A program made the translations under genes and the position numbers. This document shows, one piece after another, positions 58,578-64,000 of a stretch of DNA of 64,000 nucleotides; position 1 is the stretch's first letter, and each line of letters opens with the position of its first letter. The notes beneath the pieces were generated by a model, which made no database searches, was not told the origin of the DNA, and saw nothing but the letters and a program-made list of their open reading frames with translations. Source of the stretch: Lepiota brunneoincarnata (Eukaryota > Basidiomycota > Agaricomycetes > Agaricales > Agaricaceae); contig JAEBUN010000005.1 in NCBI GenBank assembly GCA_023014365.1, forward strand, positions 496,001-560,000, in the 5' to 3' direction.

Positions 58578-60404
58578 ATGATATCTGTAAGCCTCTTTTC
58601 TATGTCATTTATAGGCTTACGAACTTGGGTACAGGCATTCTTCATTTTCAACCAGAAAGGAGAGGTCAGCACTCTCTCTAACTGCCCATTGCTACCCCTG
58701 GATCTTGGAACTCTCGCACAGGTGTTGATTTCGAGGCTTTACCGGACTGACTTCAAGTATGGCATCATGTTGCGTTGGGTATATCTGGGGCTAACCATTA
58801 TCCAAAATGGAAACAGGCGGTCCATCGCAGATGTCTTCCGGATACAAGTGGTGTCGAATAGTGATGTGAGGTCACCGATTATCACTTTAGGCTCGACGAG
58901 TTTCTTTCACGTGCGGGTGAACAATCTATATGTCGTTGCTGTGACTAAGTGCGCGTGCATTTCTCTACTTCTCTTGGCTGTATTGTACTGATGGAGATGG
59001 GGCGGGATAGAACGAACGCGAACGCTGCGCTCGTGTTTGAGTTTTGTTACCGGTTTATCAATATCGCGAAGTCGTACTTCGGGAAGGTGGATGAGGAGTC
59101 TGTGAAGAATAACTTTGTGTTGATATATGAGCTTATTGATGGTGCGTCTTGATTGTCCACGGTCTTTGAATCTCCCTTAGCCTTTGGCTTTTTGTAGAAA
59201 TCTGTGACTTTGGATACCCGCAGAACAGCGAGATTGATACGCTCAAGACTTATATCACTACGGAAAGCATCGTGTCCTCTGCTATTGCCGTTGTACGTGA
59301 TCCAACAGCGACCCTTACTCATATTAACGCGGACTCCGCAGGAAGAATCGTCGAAAATCACGACACAAGCAACCGGGGCCACGAGTTGGCGGAGGGGGGA
59401 TGTCAAGTACAAGAAGAACGAGGCGTTTGTGGATGTTGTGGAGACTGTCAACCTGAGCATGAGCGCGAAAGGTGCGTTGTTGCGTTGTCATGTGGACCAA
59501 CGGTCTCTGGAAGCCATGCAAAGGCAACATATTACGCGCTGATGTGGACGGTCACATTCAGATGCGGGCGTACTTGTCAGGAACGCCGGAATGCAAGTTT
59601 GGCCTTAACGATAAGTTGGTGATTGACAAGAGTGAGCATGGCACGAGTGACGCTGTTGAGCTTGACGATTGTCGGTTCCACCAATGTGTGCGGCTGCATG
59701 ACTTTAACAGTAGCCGGACAATCAGCTTTATTCCCCCTGATGGGGAGTTTGAGCTTATGCGGTGGGTAGAGTTTACCTGTGGGTAAGTGATTGCCTCTTT
59801 GACAGTCGTCTAGGTACCGGTCTACGAGCAACATCAAACTGCCGCTGCGAGTAATAACAACGGTCAACGAGATTGGGACGTCACAGGTGTCGTACACTGT
59901 CTCCGTCAAGACGAACTTTGAGAACAAGCTATCAGCAACAAATGTGGTGCTTCGGATACCGACGCCGCTGAACACGACATCTGTGGACTGCAAGGTAGTG
60001 AATGGCAAGGCCAAATATGTCCCGGGGGAAAACGTGGTAGTGTGGAAGTACGTCGGACAGGAAATCAGAAAATCGCAAGGCTGACGGGATGCCAATTAGG
60101 ATGCCACGGATCCAGGGAGGGCAGGAGTGTACGTTTACCGCGACGGCGTATTTGACAAGCACGACGACGCGGCAGGTGTGGGCGCGGCCGCCGATTGACG
60201 TGGACTTCCAGGTGTTGATGCTCACGGCGTCGGGGTTGATTGTGCGCTTTCTGAAGGTGTTTGAGAAGAGCAGCTACCAAAGCATTAAGTGGGTACGATA
60301 CCTTACCAAGGCCGAGGGGACGTACCAGATCAGGGTGAGTACAGTGGGGGGTTGCTTGGTGAGGACGCTGTGCTGAACGATGGCATGAAATTTTGCAGTT
60401 CTAG
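58578..60404 (+). CDS. APM4: AP-2 clathrin adaptor complex, mu subunit
   Basis: Eleven exons, 58578-58586, 58635-58664, 58722-58756, 58817-58948, 59011-59141, 59198-59292, 59342-59471, 59524-59761, 59814-60047, 60100-60334 and 60399-60404, total 1275 nt, a complete 424-residue protein. N-terminal longin domain: [66 protein letters not shown] and [11 protein letters not shown]. The linker [15 protein letters not shown] carries the Thr that adaptor kinases phosphorylate in AP-2 mu. Mu-homology domain: [73 protein letters not shown] and [16 protein letters not shown]. It binds YxxPhi cargo and membranes in endocytosis. Two exons are tiny (9 and 6 nt). No frame breaks. Confidence 0.96.
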
Positions 60405-60507
60405 TCGTGTATTACAATTGTATAGATTAGATTAGTGTGGGATACTTCCATATATGGTATATTTGACGTGTGTGACGAATCCCTTCTCTCTTGACAAACT
60501 CTCTCTC

Positions 60508-63500
60508 ATGTTCTGGAGGTATGCTCTCTGTCTTTGGATCGGTATTCAAGCTCTCACTCTCAATAGATTCGGCTTCCACAATGCCTCCACCATCGACAGT
60601 CTCCTAGACAAGGAGGACGTCCCTCTCGAGGCAATTCTCGACGAGGACGACCTTCTCCAGGAGTGCAAGTCCCAAAACACCCGTCTCATAGACTACTTTG
60701 GACGGGTGCTCGTTCTCCACAAGCTCCTTGCATATGTCACAGGCGAGATCGAGAGCGAGGACAAGGGCCGTTTCAAGTCTGTCCTCGCCCCTGTGTTACC
60801 TGGCGTCGGCCATCTACTCACCCTCTGCGCGCTAGATACCCATATGTCGCGACTGAGGTCCTCTGCAGCGATATCTGGTCTATCGTCGAGACCTGTCTCC
60901 ACGAGCAGCATGATCTTCTCACCCCCTTTTGGGAGGCTGTCCTTGACAGATCTCCTGATGACATGAAGACACAGATGGTCATGGCCTCGCATTTCGCGAA
61001 GATCAATGCCGTGTTCCTCAACAAGAAACCCGCAGAGGTGGGTCTTGTGCTGTCGCATTCCCCCGACCATCGAGTGCTTAGTGTCCGCACGCACTGGAGA
61101 TGCTTGCCTTCGTCCAATCTCAACCGTGTATCGTGGAACGGCTGCTAAGACACATCGAGACCCCGTCCTTTGTCGATCTCCTCGTTCAGATCATTCAGCT
61201 GGATGAGCAACCGGGTGGAGGTGGAGTGTTGGAGGTACGTCTCGTCCGTTGTGTTTCATGCCTCAAGGGCGCCCTCATGATTCTTTCAACAGTGGCTCTC
61301 ATCCGAAAATTTTATGGGCCGTCTAATAGACATGCTTGGACCAGAGTACTCGAACGACATTCACACCATTGTGGCCGATCTCATCAAAGGCATAATCTCA
61401 ATGGCCACGCCCTCCCCCGCCGCCGGACTTACAGACGCAGTAAACGGCCCTGCCTCCAACCTCTTTGCAAGAGAGCTGGCCTCGCGAGAGAGTGTTGGAA
61501 AATTTGCCTCGTATATTGTGCACGACTTTGGTCCTCCGAGTAACAGTGCAGAGGAGACGAGAGGGGATGACATGACGACAGCTATACAGCTGCCGACCCT
61601 GGAATCCTCTATATCTTCCGTTGTCAATTCGATATCCATCATCATTGAGCTCATCCGCAAAAACAACTCAGATTATTTCGAACCGTATCTTTTCCATACG
61701 CTTCGCAACCGGCTTATCCAGCTTCAGCAGCAATTGCACGGGACGCCGGAGGAGACACGGGATATTCTTGAACAGGCCATGAAGGATATGGTGAACCGAA
61801 TGGGTGTGGTGCATCTTGGGCCTGTTCTGGAAGGACTTGGGGAGAAGATGGCGAATTTGAAGCAGTTTTTGCATTCGCCTCGCTCATTGGTAGGGCTAAC
61901 TTGTGAATGGCGACTATGAGCCGCTGGTTGATGTACTATCATTCAGGCTGGAGACATTCAAACCACAGTGGGCCCCGTTACACCTCTCACTTTTGAACGT
62001 TTCCGGATATGCGAACTCTTCGCCGAGTTACTCCACTGCTCCAACATGGCACTTCTAAATCGCCCAAGTATCTATGATCATCTCTACGACTCCAAGGGCC
62101 GGCTCCAAGGTGGACTCTCGGCACTCGAGGACCTTGCCCAGGTCATCGCGCTCAACGGGACATCGGACAATGAGCGGGAACAGATGGATGAGACAAGTGA
62201 TATTGAGCCAGCGCTCGAGCTGCCGATCTCGGGGTCGCATGATGATTCGCCGTCGATCGACTCGGAGGATATGACAGACAGCAGTGGGCCAGAGAGCAGT
62301 GACGAGGATGATGGGGCAATGGAGGAAGTTGCGATGTATAATGAACCGAGATCGGTGTCACCAGTGCCGCCTGAGGCTGGCCTGAGCGGTGCTGGGAGTA
62401 TGAGGCAGACCAAGATTGTGGCAACACCTCCAGGCTCGGCTAGTCCGATACTGACTGCTTCACCTACCCTTATGGGTATGAGTGTAGGTATGGGGGTGGA
62501 CAAGGGCAGGGAAAGAGGGAGTGGCACGGACCTAGATTTGGGCTTCAGAGAAGGAGATGAGAATGCGTTGGTACCACAGCCTTCGAGGCCACCCATACCT
62601 TCCCGCTCGCCGAGTTCGAGAAGGAGTTCGCGGAAAACAACAATGCAGGAGCCCTTTTCCCCGGCTGAGATTGTAATGACACCCGGAAACAAGCTCAAGA
62701 GGTGGTTTTTGGACTTGGGACTCTTGTCGACACTGTTGGTGCGTCAATGCATTGTCGTACTTCGTATCGAATCTAATACAAACCTGTATTAAGGATTTGT
62801 TTTTCGAGTTTAGGTGGAACAATTTCCTGCATAGTGCAGTATATGATGTGATTCACCAGATATTAACGGGGAATGTGGAAAGTGGGCTTAATCGCGAGCT
62901 AGCCATCTCGTTATTTAGGGACGCAAAACTTATGCAGCGAATTGTGGATGGGCAGAAGCTGAACGATATAGAGAGGTGCGATAATTCCCAATATGCCTAT
63001 TCCTTGGTCTCATTTATATGGAATCTGATGTTCAGCACAAAACCGAAGGGCGTCCGGATAGGTTACATGGGCCATCTCACATTACTCGCCGAAGACGTGA
63101 TCATCTCGCTCGAACGGTTCCCACCAGACCTTCGCATTACCATCGATCAATATGCGCCTAAACCCGAGTGGGAACAATACGTCACTGGAAGGTTCAGCGA
63201 GACGAAGCAGAAGGATAGCCATCTGCTTGGTGGTGGCAAGCCTGTCGTTGGCGGGGCGAATGGTAGTGGTGTTGGTAGAGGGTTGGGTTTGGCCACCAGG
63301 TGGAAGGTTGATGAAGACGATGCGGATGTACCTGAGGATGTGGGTCCTGGTGCTCGAGGAGAGTTTAGGAGGGTGTCTGGTGAGGGAGGGGTGGGGGGAG
63401 GAGTTGGAGGAGTGAGGAATACAGCAGATTTTGGTCCCGCCCCGATTCCTGTTGACGAGGACGAGGATGAAGATGATGAGGAAAAGTATGGAAATTCACG

Positions 63501-64000
63501 GACGACACATGTGAGTGCCTTGCGAGTATTGGCTTTGTGAGGCCGATTGTGTTCATGTCTTTTTTTTCGTGGTTAAGTTTGCAAGGTATCTGGCGCAGGA
63601 GATCCAATCATCGAATCATATTGGTGAATCCTCTGATTCATCAGATGAGGAAGAGGGCGGGTGGTTGTCACAGTCGAATTTTACCCTGGGAAGTCCGCCT
63701 ATTTCAGCGAGGAGGCAGCCTGCAATAGAGAGGAGACCTTTAGATGCAGTTGGGTTTGATGTCTGTGTTTCGGCCTCGATTCACGCGGAATTTGCGGTCG
63801 TTGCTCATCGTCTCTTGACAGGATGCCTTCACACCATCGGGTCACAACAATACGTTCTCTCAAGATCCATTCACCTCACATGATGATGTATGTCTAATCT
63901 CAGGTCGCATTCTACAACACAGCTTCATATAATTTGTGCAGGACGCTTTTGGCCCCTTCTCAGACACAGCGGCGACAACAAACTCAGATAGCATCATCAT
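60508..64000 (+). CDS. SAPS-domain protein (Sit4 phosphatase-associated), 3' end beyond window
   Basis: Start ATG 60508 encodes MFWR, and a 48-nt intron joins it to FGFHNASTIDSLLDKEDVPL. The SAPS region follows over several exons: ILDEDDLLQECKSQNTRLID, LHKLLAYVTGEIESEDKGRF, YPYVATEVLCSDIWSIVETC, MLAFVQSQPCIVERLLRHIE, WLSSENFMGRLIDMLGPEY, LTFERFRICELFAELLHCSN, WNNFLHSAVYDVIHQILTG and GVRIGYMGHLTLLAEDVI. Acidic/Ser spacers separate the blocks (about residues 480-680 by position). The tail is acidic with DSSDEEEGGWLSQSNF, and a last visible exon (AFGPFSDTAATTNSDS) runs off the window. SAPS proteins bind the PP2A-like phosphatase Sit4/PP6 and act in G1 progression and TORC1 signalling. No frame breaks were seen. 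Confidence 0.93.

Noticed and set aside
1..64000. CRISPR arrays, rRNA, bacterial promoters or operons
   Set aside because: The DNA is eukaryotic with spliced genes; no regularly spaced direct repeats were seen.

Overview
The window is a 64 kb stretch of a filamentous basidiomycete nuclear genome, very probably an Agaricomycete. Genes are split by many short GT-AG introns (about 45-70 nt), gene order is compact and on both strands, and several families are typical of mushroom-forming fungi: short NACHT NTPases, RHS/Crinkler-type P-loop NTPases, DUF5648-like secreted proteins and CE16-like esterases. No bacterial features, rRNA, tRNA or CRISPR array were seen.

Layout. 0-4.3 kb: a HYPK-like NatA partner (+), mitoribosomal Mrp51 (-) and a Golgi UDP-galactose-type transporter (+). 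4.3-8.7 kb: gene-poor DNA holding a diverged direct tandem duplication and a membrane-protein remnant. 8.7-14.7 kb: the E3 ligase Hel2/ZNF598 and the deubiquitinase Ubp3/USP10, adjacent on the minus strand. 17-28.6 kb: a long low-complexity protein, the GATOR1 subunit Iml1/DEPDC5, a MYND-type zinc-finger protein and the NatB catalytic subunit NAA20. 28.8-32.9 kb: a decayed copy of the purine bifunctional enzyme ADE17/PurH, then an RHS/Crinkler-type NTPase. 33-40 kb: repeat-rich DNA with a complete hAT-type non-autonomous element (16-bp inverted ends, 8-bp target duplication), a secreted DUF5648-like protein and the TRAMP poly(A) polymerase Trf4/5. 40.9-51.8 kb: two tandem copies of a 5.4 kb cassette, each with an unknown helical/membrane gene, a NACHT NTPase and a convergent ABM-fold gene. 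52-54 kb: a secreted GDSL/CE16-type esterase. 56.5-64 kb: a helical-bundle protein resembling MLKL-N-terminal/HeLo-type domains, a complete AP-2 mu subunit, and a SAPS-domain (Sit4-associated) protein that runs off the end.

Three things stand out. First, the tandem NACHT cassette close to a HeLo/MLKL-like gene is the best candidate for a little-described system, plausibly NLR-type self/non-self recognition or regulated cell death. Second, the writer (Hel2) and a likely eraser (Ubp3) of ribosomal ubiquitin marks are neighbours. Third, at least eight otherwise conserved genes change frame once by exactly one extra base, usually in a short run. Comparison of the two NACHT copies proves the pattern in one case: exon 2 is 1273 nt in one copy and 1272 nt in the other. 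This is best explained by residual insertion errors in the assembly, so these genes should not be called pseudogenes. ADE17 is different, because it also has a stop codon, internal deletions and a changed active-site residue.
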